DNA of 64,000 nucleotides from Spodoptera frugiperda (lineage: Eukaryota; Arthropoda; Insecta; Lepidoptera; Noctuidae). Of this stretch, positions 27,701 to 34,700 are shown piece after piece. The stretch spans positions 4,402,001 to 4,466,000 of the forward strand of contig NC_064213.1 of NCBI RefSeq assembly GCF_023101765.2. Direction: 5' to 3'. Position 1 is the stretch's first letter, and each line of letters begins with the position of its first letter. The notes beneath the pieces are model-generated. The model was not told where the DNA came from, did not search any database, and saw nothing but the letters and a program-made list of their open reading frames with translations. A program made the translations under genes and the position numbers.

Positions 27701-28833
27701 ATGCCAATTTGGCATTCTCTACCAGTCTACCTTGGGGTGATGCAGAGAGACAACAGTAGGTGTAACAACAGGCATGTGTTGAAATATTAAAAGATAAATC
27801 AATTATAGTTATATTGACACTTATCATGTTATACATACAATAAATATTACAATATAAATATACTAACAAATATATATACATCATACATACATAAATAATA
27901 ATATTTTCGGTAACACAATTTTTTAGAATATTTTTTGTTCAATTCCAGGCAGCTTTGATGTGGAGCAAAAAGTATTGCGACACCAACCAGAACATGAATT
28001 TGAAAGAAGTGATTGGAAACTTTCTGGAGTACATCCAATTCCACAAGATCCCTGCTAACGTGCTGATGAGAGAAGTTCACCCCCTCGGCCTGGTTCCATA
28101 CTCCATCATAATGAACGCGCTGGCATACCAGGTGCTGTTACGAAACATCTTTAATTATTTATTTAAAATTGGTCTTATGTGCCTACCTTGGCAGCGGAGA
28201 GACTAATTCTTCTATTACTCTATAGATACTTTTGCTTGATACTGTCTTAGTTAGTTTCTTATTCTATTAGTTATAAAGAGCACAGCAAATAGTACTACAT
28301 GTATTATATAAGTAGTTATTGATGAAAAGAGAAATTTAACCAAAGTGGATAGTTTTCTAAGTTAAATTTTGTTTGATTACACTTAACTTAGATTTCATTA
28401 TACTTAACGTTTTTATAGCAAATAGCTATTAAGGACTAAGGACTAAATACCTATGCTATTTGATGCAAAACTATAATGACGTCATTAGTTCTAACATTCA
28501 AAACTTAATCATTGAAAAATTTTCTTTCTAATTTTGTGATAGCCTATTAGTATATTTTATGTATTTTGTATTATCTTTTAATGTGTATAATCTATCCTTC
28601 TTTATGCAAAATTCTATGCCTTCAGTAGTAGTGCAATGAATAGAGCGCTGAAACCGCTGTTGTTGCAGGCAGACCCGGCCAGCGTAGATCCAGGCAAACT
28701 CTCCCCAGCGCGAGTCCGACGCGCTGGTCGCTCCATGTCCGTGCAGTCTTCGCTTGATCCCTACGGATCCAACACCACCCTCTCCTCCACCGGCTCGAGC
28801 GATGTTCCGTCGTCGGACTCTCGGCACAACTAA
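6705..28833 (+). CDS. gprs: BTB/POZ-BACK domain protein, serine-enriched protein (gprs)-like, nine exons
   Basis: Joined exons: 6705-6743, 13314-13507, 16342-16477, 17101-17139, 17961-18078, 26622-26779, 27237-27368, 27949-28131, 28669-28833. All have AG/GT borders and compatible phases, giving 387 residues to the first stop. The BTB fold starts near residue 50 (ELCDVTFLVG, then VKAVLAARSRVFQKM). It is interrupted by a basic loop (residues about 84-140, including RKKEPAPRENKLRLFLKRSS) and resumes with LIIEEFEPDVFRQLIEYIHT. A BACK-like helical domain (about residues 176-330) follows, with DEFTKFQAALMWSKKY. BTB-BACK proteins often dimerise and can act as Cullin-3 adaptors, but no Kelch repeats follow here. 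From memory the exon sequences closely match Drosophila serine-enriched protein. Exon 1 is assigned by phase and donor only. After the stop the frame stays open (see 28834-29697), so the true protein may be 675 residues. Confidence 0.85.
7915..8000. repeat. Family F MITE-like, partial
   Basis: Shares the AAACTAGTAGAGCTTTTCTC segment with the longer F copies. Confidence 0.5.
8022..8150 (-). repeat. Family A SINE-like copy, 5' part
   Basis: On the plus strand: GGGCCTCCGGTAACCTCACT through TTTCACGTCGGTTTTCTGTG to GAGCCGGCCCATTCG. Confidence 0.8.
8590..8760. repeat. Family H repeat
   Basis: GATGACGGGGTATGAAATTA and AGTCCGTCAATTAGG match the copies at 22640 and, inverted, 13020. Confidence 0.6.
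8878..8985 (-). repeat. Family A SINE-like copy, 5' part
   Basis: CACACAACGAAACACACCGC through CACGTCGGTTTTCTGTGAGG to GAACCGGCCCATTCG on the plus strand. Confidence 0.75.
9250..9455 (+). repeat. Family E repeat
   Basis: TATTATAAATGTGAAAGTTT through CGCTGAAAATACTGAACGGA and GATGAAATTTGGTATACAGG to CGAGCGAAGC. Confidence 0.7.
9786..9842 (+). repeat. Family B SINE-like, small fragment
   Basis: CTAGTCAGTAAAAGTCTGAC followed by CACTCGCCTCGCCC. Confidence 0.5.
9845..10120. repeat. Family G MITE-like element with terminal inverted repeats
   Basis: The start TGTGCTATGTAGC and the end GTAGCACATCTTCGTGGAAA are inverted. It has internal GCAATGTATCGATACTGGGG and ATAGCACGCATCTTTGCATA. Family seen five times here. 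Confidence 0.65.
10485..10640. repeat. Family F MITE-like element
   Basis: GGCTTACTCACGTAATTA start, middle GCTCATATTCATGAGCAGCA (palindromic), end TTTAGTGTGTCTCACGAAAG. Confidence 0.6.
10780..10975 (+). repeat. Family E repeat
   Basis: TGTTACTCAACCACGTCAAA, GGGATGAAATTTGGAACAGG and ACGGGAACGCGGGCCAAGCT match the other E copies. Confidence 0.65.
11580..11760 (+). repeat. Family D element
   Basis: CTGCGACTTCGTCCGCGTAG through TCGCTCCAGCTATTTCAGGG and GATTAGCCGGAATAAACAG. Confidence 0.65.
12130..12640 (+). repeat. Family E repeat split by a family A insertion
   Basis: The left part (12130-12186, TATATTATAAATACGAAAGT) and right part (12482-12640, TGTTACTCAATCACGCGGAA to ACGCGAACGAAGCAGCTGGC) are one E element interrupted by the A copy at 12187-12475. 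Confidence 0.7.
12187..12475 (-). repeat. Family A SINE-like copy, near full length, nested
   Basis: TTTTTTTATGGTATAAGCCG (tail and 3' end on the minus strand) through CCAGAGGCG to the 5' end CGAGCCTGCCATTCG. Short TGTATGT-like sequence on both sides may be a target-site duplication. Confidence 0.8.
13020..13200. repeat. Family H repeat, inverted copy
   Basis: CATTACCTAACTGACGGAGT and TTTTCATACTCCGTCATCAT mirror the copies at 8590 and 22640. Confidence 0.55.
13314..13507 (+). CDS. gprs: gprs-like gene exon 2, start of BTB domain
   Basis: Acceptor TTTCTTTTACAG, donor AGCAG|GTTTGT, ending in phase 2. It encodes residues 14-77, with the BTB start (MKFLASMPELCDVTFLVGD). It has clearly higher GC than its flanks. 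In-frame ATGs at 13320 and 13344 are alternative starts. Confidence 0.85.
13555..13690 (+). repeat. Family N repeat fragment
   Basis: CGCCTGATGGTAAGTGATGA through ACTCGGGCTTTGAAGACACC to GGCAAAGAATTCCAC, a fragment I recognise as common in moth genomes. It begins about 50 bases after gprs exon 2. Confidence 0.5.
13795..13970 (-). repeat. Degraded SINE-like tail
   Basis: AATGGTAAGCAGTCTGTCCT, then ACAAGGACATTGCCGGCTCT and a G/A-rich run resemble 3' ends of A-like repeats in reverse. Confidence 0.4.
14560..14745 (+). repeat. Family A SINE-like copy, degraded
   Basis: TTCTTAACCCCCAAAAGACC through GCCTCCGGTATTTCGGGTGA to TTACTGGTTTATGCCATAAA. Confidence 0.6.
15085..15200 (-). repeat. Family J repeat
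   Basis: CCAGTTTATCATGGTCTGGC and TTTGACGGTCAATTTATTTT match 20390 and, inverted, 53785 and 55740. Confidence 0.6.
15328..15470 (+). repeat. Family B SINE-like copy
   Basis: GGCTCGAAAAGCAGGAGTAG through GTCAATAAGAGTCTGACATT to an AATAAAAAAG tail. Confidence 0.7.
15560..15765 (+). repeat. Family B SINE-like copy, longest
   Basis: CCACAGATGGGGCCCAGTAG through CCGGGGCTCCAGCTCGACAA, TTTTTAGTCAGTAAAAGTCT and CCCCCTGAAAAAAAAA. It follows an earlier B copy in the same orientation. Confidence 0.8.
16116..16232 (+). repeat. Family A SINE-like copy, 3' part
   Basis: CCCAAAAGGCCGGCAACGCA through GCGATTGCTTACCATCAGGT to TTGTTTACCGGCTTATAACA. Ends about 110 bases before gprs exon 3. Confidence 0.8.
16342..16477 (+). 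CDS. gprs: gprs-like gene exon 3, basic insert in the BTB fold
   Basis: The acceptor is TTGTTACCAG and the donor CAACAG|GTAATA. It completes the split Arg codon and encodes VFQKMLYQAPSPQRKKEP and the basic loop ending LLNLQNAAQQ. It ends in phase 0. A family A repeat lies about 110 bases upstream. Confidence 0.85.
17101..17139 (+). CDS. gprs: gprs-like gene exon 4, 39-base microexon
   Basis: Acceptor TTCGCTACAG, donor GAG|GTAAAA. It holds thirteen codons (RSTFAQQLAPIQE), phase 0 on both sides, so it could be skipped without a frameshift. It lies in the loop inserted in the BTB domain. Confidence 0.75.
17961..18078 (+). CDS. gprs: gprs-like gene exon 5, end of BTB domain
   Basis: Acceptor TTTTGTGACAG, donor CTCG|GTAAGT. 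It encodes PSSQQHQTLIIEEFEPDVF and RQLIEYIHTGCVTLQPRTLL, the C-terminal BTB helices. It ends in phase 1 before an 8.5 kb intron. Confidence 0.87.
18832..19065 (+). repeat. Family A SINE-like copy, diverged
   Basis: ACAGCTCGACTGGAGTGATG through AACGCCGGCAACGTACTTGT to TTTGCCGGCTTATATCTTAA. Confidence 0.7.
19920..20052 (-). repeat. Family B SINE-like copy
   Basis: A poly-T start, then AAGCGAGAGGGAGTGTCAGA and ACTGACTAAAAACTAGCTAG, then GGTAACCTGTTAGGCAATCC. Confidence 0.7.
20070..20290. repeat. Family K foldback repeat
   Basis: TTGGCGCTCTGATTGGTTCT and, facing it, CAGCCAATCAGAAGTCTAAA form an imperfect hairpin; outer parts carry GTTTAC and GTAAAC-like ends. Confidence 0.5.
20390..20500 (-). 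repeat. Family J repeat
   Basis: TTCACTTTGTATGTTCGTTC followed by CACACATTCGACGGTCAGTT. Confidence 0.6.
21955..22140. repeat. Family F MITE-like element
   Basis: GGCTTACTCGCGTAACTATC start, GTTCATATTCATGAGCAACA centre, AATTTAGTATGTCTCACTAA end; GGCTTACTC and GAGTAAGCT are inverted. Confidence 0.65.
22640..22825. repeat. Family H repeat
   Basis: GATGACGGGGTATGAAAATT, AGTCCGTCAGTTAGGTAAGA, then AGATTAGGAGTAGGAAC. Confidence 0.6.
23190..23352 (-). repeat. Family B SINE-like copy
   Basis: TTTATTGAGGGAAATCATCC, GAGTGACAGACTCTTACTGA, CCCCGATAACCCGGTAGGCA. Confidence 0.75.
24062..24312 (-). repeat. Family A SINE-like copy, diverged
   Basis: GGATGGATCACCTGGTGGTA through GACATCCGAAACACCAGAAT to TTTCTGTGAGGGCTTAGTGG. 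Confidence 0.6.
24518..24632. repeat. Cluster of palindromes with a perfect 44-base palindrome
   Basis: 24518-24561 is a perfect 44-base palindrome centred on an alternating TA run, with arms TACAAAATCATT and AATGATTTTGTA. Two further related palindromic copies follow, the last at about 24592-24630 (ATTCCTATATATATATAGGA). Confidence 0.85.
24772..24955 (+). repeat. Family C tRNA-derived SINE-like copy
   Basis: Contains a tRNA B-box-like GGGTTCGATTCCCGCAC, then AACTCTTTGTGTGATCC and the shared tail GTATGTTTGTAAACGCACCC, ending in an A-rich run. Confidence 0.8.
25203..25345 (+). repeat. Family D element
   Basis: TTACTAGCTTCTTCCAGAGG, GCTTCGCCCGCGTTTCCCTG, later GGACAAACATTCAAACAAAC. Confidence 0.55.
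25455..25555 (-). repeat. Family B SINE-like fragment
   Basis: GAAAGAGTCAGACTCTTACT followed by CCCCGTTCCTACTTCTGCTT. Confidence 0.6.
25556..25705 (-). repeat. Family A SINE-like copy, 3' part
   Basis: Begins TTTTTTTTTATGGTACAAGC (tail on the minus strand), then GGATCACCTGATTATTCGGA and TTGCCGGCCATTTAGAGGTT. Directly abuts a B fragment. Confidence 0.75.
26370..26540 (-). repeat. Family A SINE-like copy, 3' two thirds
   Basis: TTTTTTTATGGTATAAGTAG through CAATCGCCGCCGCCCATGGA to GGGGGTTAGGAATTTAAGGG. Ends about 80 bases before gprs exon 6. Confidence 0.8.
26622..26779 (+). CDS. gprs: gprs-like gene exon 6, BTB-BACK junction
   Basis: Acceptor CTCAATTCCAG, donor CAGAAG|GTTCGC. It encodes GVMNAADYYGLDELRRACAG and the rest up to KSLVQK, the usual start of the post-BTB helical region. 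It has high GC and ends in phase 0. Confidence 0.88.
26885..27120 (-). repeat. Family C SINE-like copy with a family L fragment
   Basis: 26885-26925 has the moth repeat phrase GTCCACTGCTGGACAAAAGC. Then C on the minus strand: GGATTTTCTCCTGTGTCATG and GGCAATCGAACCCGCTACAC (B-box complement). Confidence 0.75.
27237..27368 (+). CDS. gprs: gprs-like gene exon 7, BACK domain
   Basis: Acceptor AATGTTTCAG, donor TTCCAG|GTATAG. It holds 44 codons including NLGSFTLLPQHVVRLILARD, matching the usual BACK pattern of helix, FTLLP, helix. Phase 0 on both sides. Confidence 0.88.
27949..28131 (+). CDS. gprs: gprs-like gene exon 8, BACK domain end
   Basis: Acceptor TTCAATTCCAG, donor TACCAG|GTGCTG. It holds 61 codons, AALMWSKKYCDTNQ through VPYSIIMNALAYQ. 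Phase 0 on both sides. Confidence 0.88.
28669..28833 (+). CDS. gprs: gprs-like gene exon 9 up to the first stop
   Basis: The acceptor is TGTTGTTGCAG. It starts in phase 0 with ADPASVDPGKLSP and becomes serine-rich (SMSVQSSLDPYGSNTTLSS). It ends in TAA at 28831-28833, context AAC-TAA-CGC, with C as the next base. Confidence 0.85.
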   Translation, partial: ADPASVDPGKLSPARVRRAGRSMSVQSSLDPYGSNTTLSSTGSSDVPSSDSRHN

Positions 28834-29697
28834 CGCGAGGGGAACCTCCCCCGTCCTCCTCCCGAACCCACCCCTGGCCCTTCCTCAGCTCCTGTTGTAC
28901 CCATTCCCATACCCGCAACGGACAAGCCTCCGGAGAAACTCGGACTTTTCTCCTCCATCAAGCGTGCTGCTAGTAAGAAGTTCGGTGATCGACGCTCTCC
29001 TACACCAAAAACAAGAGAGCCCCGATCAAAGTCGGATTCTATCAAGCACGCAGCTCTGACAAGACAAGTCTCCGAAACGGTGGGAGCGTCAGGAGACCCT
29101 ACGTTCGAGCGCTGTAGGCCGAGGAAGCGTGACAGTGAAACAGAGTTTCCCGTCCGCAAGTCCACTTCAGAGTTATCTGAGAGTTTTCCGTTTGTGAGGC
29201 GTGCTCTAGCTGAGATAGAAAATGGACTTAACTATTTTAGAAGATCGATTGCGTCAGATACTTCTGAACCGAAGCCTCCATTGTTAAGGACTGAGCCAGT
29301 GGTCGTAGTTGCAGCGGCTGAGGAAGATGAGGCGCCTATGTCGCCACCACCGCCGATGGGTTTGAAGGAACGTCGAGGTTCTCGTGGATCGCCGTGTGCT
29401 AATCTTCCACCTTTAATGTTACCGCCTGCTACTCCTGAGCCATCACCCGGACGTTTGACTCCAAATAGACTGTCCCCGCAAAGACCAAAAGAGCCAATAT
29501 CGGCTCCAGTGATGCGGAATCTTCCACCACCGCGACGCACGAGGACTCGATCTGAGATGCCACCTGAACCTCCTCCGCGTTCTCCTCAGACTCCTCGTCC
29601 AGCGTCTGTGTCTCCAAAACATACTTTTGCATTCAAAATAGTACTGAAAAAAGTAGAGAGCACTCCAAATACATCATTTGATAAGCCAGACCAATGA
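28834..29697 (+). CDS. gprs: In-frame 287-codon extension after the UAA stop (candidate readthrough region)
   Basis: The codons after TAA 28831-28833 continue in the same frame with no stop until TGA 29695-29697. The product is Pro/Arg/Ser-rich and basic at first (DKPPEKLGLFSSIKRAASKK), then acidic to Pro-rich (EEDEAPMSPPPPMGLKERR), ending HTFAFKIVLKKVESTPNTSF and seven more residues. GC content and codon-like composition match the upstream exon, and sequence turns AT-rich right after 29697, as expected of coding DNA. An RNA hairpin is possible five bases past the stop (GAGG 28837-28840, GGAA loop, CCTC 28845-28848). No obvious phase-correct intron removes the stop, though one was not excluded. 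Alternatives are a sequencing or allelic stop, an unseen small intron, or alternative splicing. I know of no catalytic domain in it; it looks disordered. Confidence 0.65.
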   Translation, partial: REGNLPRPPPEPTPGPSSAPVVPIPIPATDKPPEKLGLFSSIKRAASKKFGDRRSPTPKTREPRSKSDSIKHAALTRQVSETVGASGDPTFERCRPRKRDSETEFPVRKSTSELSESFPFVRRALAEIENGLNYFRRSIASDTSEPKPPLLRTEPVVVVAAAEEDEAPMSPPPPMGLKERRGSRGSPCANLPPLMLPPATPEPSPGRLTPNRLSPQRPKEPISAPVMRNLPPPRRTRTRSEMPPEPPPRSPQTPRPASVSPKHTFAFKIVLKKVESTPNTSFDKPDQ

Positions 29698-31200
29698 GAG
29701 TACCTCCTCTAAGCGCGGCCGTTGTTATACGGTGGGGTACTCGAGGTAAAGACGCGCTTTTCTCCGTTTTCTAGAAACAGCTAGCATAGATTAGTTAGCG
29801 GCGATGACGAAGACACGCCAACGAATATTGTATTACAATCAATGACGCTTCGGAAACTTCTTCGTATTCTTATGAATTCAGGGGCTGGTCCTCTGGTTGG
29901 TACGTCGACATTGTGTGTCGGACTTCTGACTGTAAAATAAGTTAAAAGTATTGAAATTTATATGGTTCATATACTTGTTGTTAAAATAATACACGATGAA
30001 AATTTATTCATGAGTGCGTTTGTGTGATGTATATGACTAGTGAGTAAAACTTCTTGTGAAGAAAATATTTTGTGCGAAATGTATGTTTAACGATAAGCCT
30101 TTTAATATGTTTTTCGATAAATTCCAACCACAATGATGTTCACAAAATACTTAAATATCCTTTTTGTCATGAATGTGTGTTTATGGAATTCTTTAACTAT
30201 GTATGTCTGGTGAAAAAACTACACTTAATAATATATAATACGTATGCTATGTACTTTTATACGATCACTGACATATAAATGGGCAGTCTAAATGTATTTT
30301 CGATGTTATACAAATTGTCTGACGTGAAAGTATTTTTATAATATTGTATATAGATGGAGATGTTTGTTGTTACTTCGATAGCAGTTTTAAACTTATGATA
30401 ATCTTCTTTTAAAAGGGTAAAGGGATCTCGTTCGTTATTCTTGAACCTACCATGGATTTGGGATATAATTCTAAGTCCATACTTATACTTAAAATCCTTT
30501 GCTCTATAGTTGAAGAGATTTTACTTATCCTGACTGAAGTATGGAGCTCTTCTATATAATTTAGTCTCACATGTAACCAATGCTTCATATGGTCTTGGTA
30601 ATGTTTGACTGCTAGCGTTTCTTTAATATATTTTCTTCAGTAAACTTTCTTCTTTCTAGTAGTAGGTTACCTTGTTCTGGTTGGGAGGACAAGGATGCCT
30701 ATTTATTATTTTTAATACCTTTTAAAACTTCTCTTGCCTTCTACATAGTATGTATTATTATATTCAGTGTAAAATCAAATCAACTTTTTTTTATTAAGAG
30801 CAGTTTGAGCTACATGGACATTATTTTAGTGCGTTTCGTATTTTGATTCGTGATCTTAAGATTGGAGATGGTGATAATAAACTGTATGTTTATATTATAT
30901 TCCATAACGATACCCTTTGCACATTATTTTTGAAAATAGATAGAAACAAATCCATAATATGTTCAGACATACTGATGTAATAAATATCACAGAATAGTTT
31001 AAGATATTGCAAACTTATCTCGATGTTATTTCTGTGACCTTCGTGAAAAAGGATCTAAGTCCAAAAATGCAACTTTACAAACGCAAAAACGTTGCTTCTT
31101 TGACATAGTATCGCTTCTCGATAAAATGCATATAATGTTTTTTATAGGTAAACAGTTTGAATGAATGAATGAATAATTAAATTAATTTCGACAAAAGTGG
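29698..31200 (+). other. Probable 3' UTR of the gprs-like gene
   Basis: The stretch after the second stop is AT-rich and, unlike nearly everything around it, free of the repeat families found in this window, as expected of a conserved UTR. Candidate poly(A) signals AATAAA lie at 30876-30881 and 30979-30984. The short ORFs in it look like chance. Confidence 0.45.
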
Positions 31201-31209
31201 AATACTGTA

Positions 31210-31355
31210 GGATGCGCACGACGTCGCCTTATCTGCACACGCTACTTATGGAAAGTCCCTGTGTGAGTCGAAACTTGTAGAGCTTTTCTCCATTAACGTA
31301 TGTGAGTAAACCTTGATTTTCAGTTAGTTTAGTATGACTCACGACAGTTATTATA
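31210..31355. repeat. Family F MITE-like element
   Basis: CGACGTCGCCTTATCTGCAC, GTCGAAACTTGTAGAGCTTT and TTAGTTTAGTATGACTCACG, as at 44862. Confidence 0.6.
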
Positions 31356-31674
31356 AAATAGGACTCATATCCTTTTTCACTAAGGCCACAGATTTGAGCA
31401 TTCATTTAATATTCTTTATAATAAGCATTGTATTTTTATTGATATATTTAAACACATTATAAAGGCACAATATTTGTTGTGATTTGTGTGAATTGATCAT
31501 TGTCTGTATTGCCCCATCCAAATAGATATAAAAATATTCTGGCTATTTATCAATGGTGATAGTTGAAGAAGTACAGCTTTTGTAATTAAAAAAATATTAT
31601 ATCTCTGTCGTACTAACGGACTCTGTCGTACTTTTTTTAAGTTCTTTTGTGAAAATATTTTACTTTTTGTCAGC

Positions 31675-31810
31675 TGCAAGACTGTAAACGAGAGCGCGTT
31701 CACCGCTCTGATGGGCCGTGCTCTCGATCGAATAAACCAACCAATCAGAATGCAAAACTTGAATCTAGCCAAATAACTTGGTCAGATGGTTAGGTCAGTA
31801 AACTGTAAAA
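31675..31810. repeat. Family K foldback repeat
   Basis: Contains TTCACCGCTCTGATGGGCC and facing AAACCAACCAATCAGAATGC. Confidence 0.45.
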
Positions 31811-33150
31811 TATTATTAAATAAATTAAATGTCTCACAGAGTTATCTTCCTACACAATTGCATATCAAAGATAACATCATAATTTTTTTACTTTTTGCAT
31901 AAAATTACGTGAAAAAATACTAATGAAAGGAAGACCATAGCCAGAATAAAAATAATATTAAGATAAAAAATGTTGTTGTAATCATACCCGTGTGTTATTT
32001 TGCCTCTATCAATAAAATATCAATGTCTAATTGTAGGTAGGTAATTCCCAATTTTTTAAACAATTTTAAATCAGTGTTCTGTGTAATATAAGTGAAATAA
32101 TCTATTGTTGTAGTGTCCAACTAAAAATTCATACTTTCTAGGAGAGGTATTTCCAAAATGAGGAAATAATTTTCATTTAGTTTTATTGAGATATTATAGA
32201 ACACAAAACAAGAATATTCTGAGCATAAACTAAGTAGTAACTACTTCATAAAGTAGTGAATTTTAGGAATCTTTATATTAATGCATTATAAATTATAAAT
32301 AATAATATTGTGGGGAAAACTCAGATCTTAGAGTTACTATCAAAGAGGTTATCTTCAGGAATTTATTTATAAAACTCATTTCAATAAATTCTGTTTTGTT
32401 CAATTTCTCATGTGTTTTCAAGGGCTACTATTTAGAACTATCAGGAGAAATCAGCTGAATCAGCCTTATGTTTTATGTACATATATTTGAGACAAGCTAC
32501 TCATGCATGGTTTCACCCGCCGCCCAAGTAATCTTGTTGATCCTAGCGACGATGCGTGATTTTTGATAGCCTATAGTCTTCGTTGATAAATGTTACACAT
32601 AAATTATTATTTATTTCGAACCAGTAGTTTTTAAGATCAGCGCGTTCAAATAAACTCTTCTGCTTTATATATTGATAAAGGACTGTATAGATAAATGCGG
32701 TTTTATTATTGCTAGTTTTAGTTGGACACTAAAACAAACAAACTATGTTATACCATATCGATGTCGACTGGAATTGTATCAAGCTAAATATTTGTTGTAC
32801 GAGAAATTGTGTTTTTTTTTCTAAATAATATTGTATGTATATAAAAAATTGGTCAAGAAAAAGAGAAATCAATGTTCTTGCAATAATTATTGTGTTTTAT
32901 TTTTTATCTTTTAACTTTTCTTATACGTTATGTACTGGATATCAAGGCTGCACTTTTTTGGCCTATACGTACGAAAACAAACATAGGTTCAGTACAGAGA
33001 CAGTAAACATTGCTTTGCTGCGTAACTGAACAGTAACAGTAGATATGGCTTCATTATTATTTAGTTGTAACAACAGCTATTAGCTCCACAATCACAATTC
33101 CAACTACTAGATTAATGAGAAAACATTGCTGGATACTTTGACTATTGCAC
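31811..33150. other. Intergenic, no gene seen
   Basis: AT-rich. A family D-like variant lies at about 32500-32685 (GCCTATAGTCTTCGTTGATA, later AGCGCGTTCAAATAAACTCT). Confidence 0.4.
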
Positions 33151-33154
33151 GCAC

Positions 33155-33245
33155 AGCTGGCGCGGTGGCAGCGTCTAGCGGGTTCGACTCTAAGTGTGAT
33201 CCGCAAATTGTTGTTTCGGGTCTGGGTATGATGTGTATATTAAAT
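33155..33245 (+). repeat. Family C SINE-like fragment
   Basis: GCGCGGTGGCAGCGTCTAGC, GGGTTCGACTC, and TCCGCAAATTGTTGTTTCGG. Confidence 0.65.
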
Positions 33246-34700
33246 TTTAAAAATATCTTGATAACATAAATATAAATTAGACACTAATAAAACACGACAA
33301 TATTGTTTGATCACTTTATTTAGTTACTACATCATTACATTTTTGTGTATATAATTAACACCGACATAAATAAATATTTTTTTGAATTACAATATAATCT
33401 TTGGATTTTTGGCATACAATAATCACGTGTCAAGTTAGTAAACAGGCGCTAAATAACTGACGCCAAAAAATTCTAAACTGTATTAATTTATAGTCATTGA
33501 GGTTTTTTTCACTAGTCTTCTTTTTTTAGCTGAATATTGATTTAAAACTGAATTTTAGCTGAATTTTGTTTCTTAGGACTAGATTGCGTAGATATATGAA
33601 CCGATATATGGACACTTTACCTTTAAATATTTTGTTTGAAATTAATTTCAATTAAACTAATATGGGATTATATTACTTTAATTGGAATGAATTATTTTAC
33701 TTTTAAATGTCTTACTTCTATACATTTTAATATTTATTACTACAACATTAATTATTGGATTAATTTAATACATTTTAAATAGAAAACATTCATTATCGTA
33801 ATAGAAGAAGTACATTATGACAGGAAAAATATTTTTCTAAACATTGGTTTCAAAAAAAATCTTAAGTTTCGATTATTATTATCAGTGTTCAATAAAACCA
33901 GTTTTCACATACATTTTATAGAAACATCTAAACCAGTACTTTCCAATCTACATAGCCAAAGATATACACTTCTTTACATATACACTTACAACACATTCAC
34001 TATTTATAAAATATAAGCAACGTCACGCCTTTTATCCCAGAAGGGGTAGGCAGAGGTGCACATTACGGTACACACACATAACGTCACGCTTTTTATCTCC
34101 GAAGGGGTAGGCCGAGGTGTACCTACACACGGCATGTAATGCCAATGTATTACATACGACATTATTTATAAAATATGTATATGTAATTAAAATTACTAAA
34201 AATATCAATATCTTGAATAAAATACATATATTATTATAAAAAAAAAACTTTTCGCAGCCTTCCATTACATTTCAGAATTTCATTTCTCATATCTTACAGA
34301 GGTTTTATAATTAAGTTTTCATTTTCCAAACCAATCTCCATCTTCTTCTCAGTCTTTCTCTTCATTGCTGAAGGTCTTGTCTAGTCTGGTGTTCGCATCA
34401 CTCAATGTACGACCTTCCTTCAAGCCTATTATTTATTACTACTGCAACTACAGGTAACAGAAAAGATATTATAAAATGTGCAATGCAATACACGTTACCT
34501 CTCACAAAAATCAAGTAATTTATTTTCTACTTGATATATAAAATATGTATTGAATTTTTCCGTTTGCCATTTTCATGCCATTTTCATTACTTGATTAGTT
34601 TTATTACAGTACATATTTATTTATTATCAAGAGATCCATTTATATTTGTTAGCCTAATAGATTCACACATTGACTTGTGATATTATATAAGATTGTATTC
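33246..34700. other. Intergenic, no gene seen
   Basis: AT-rich. Two near-identical copies (family M) at 34020-34130 share AACGTCACGCYTTTTATC and GAAGGGGTAGGC, an element fragment found widely in moths. Confidence 0.4.

Noticed and set aside
28804..28888. Possible small intron removing the UAA, using the good acceptor-like CCCTTCCTCAG at 28888
   Set aside because: The nearby GT donors (28804, 28809, 28812) give the wrong phase. A donor at 28727 fits the phase but is a poor match. Not fully excluded, so listed as an alternative.
28754..29059. Plus-strand 101-codon ORF in another frame across the UAA
   Set aside because: It would need a frameshift at the stop. Frame 1 is open on both sides, so a simple in-frame continuation is more economical.
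28528..29632. Several 60-110 codon minus-strand ORFs opposite gprs exon 9 and its extension
   Set aside because: GC-rich coding DNA on the plus strand leaves few stops on the opposite strand; composition and splice evidence favour the plus strand.
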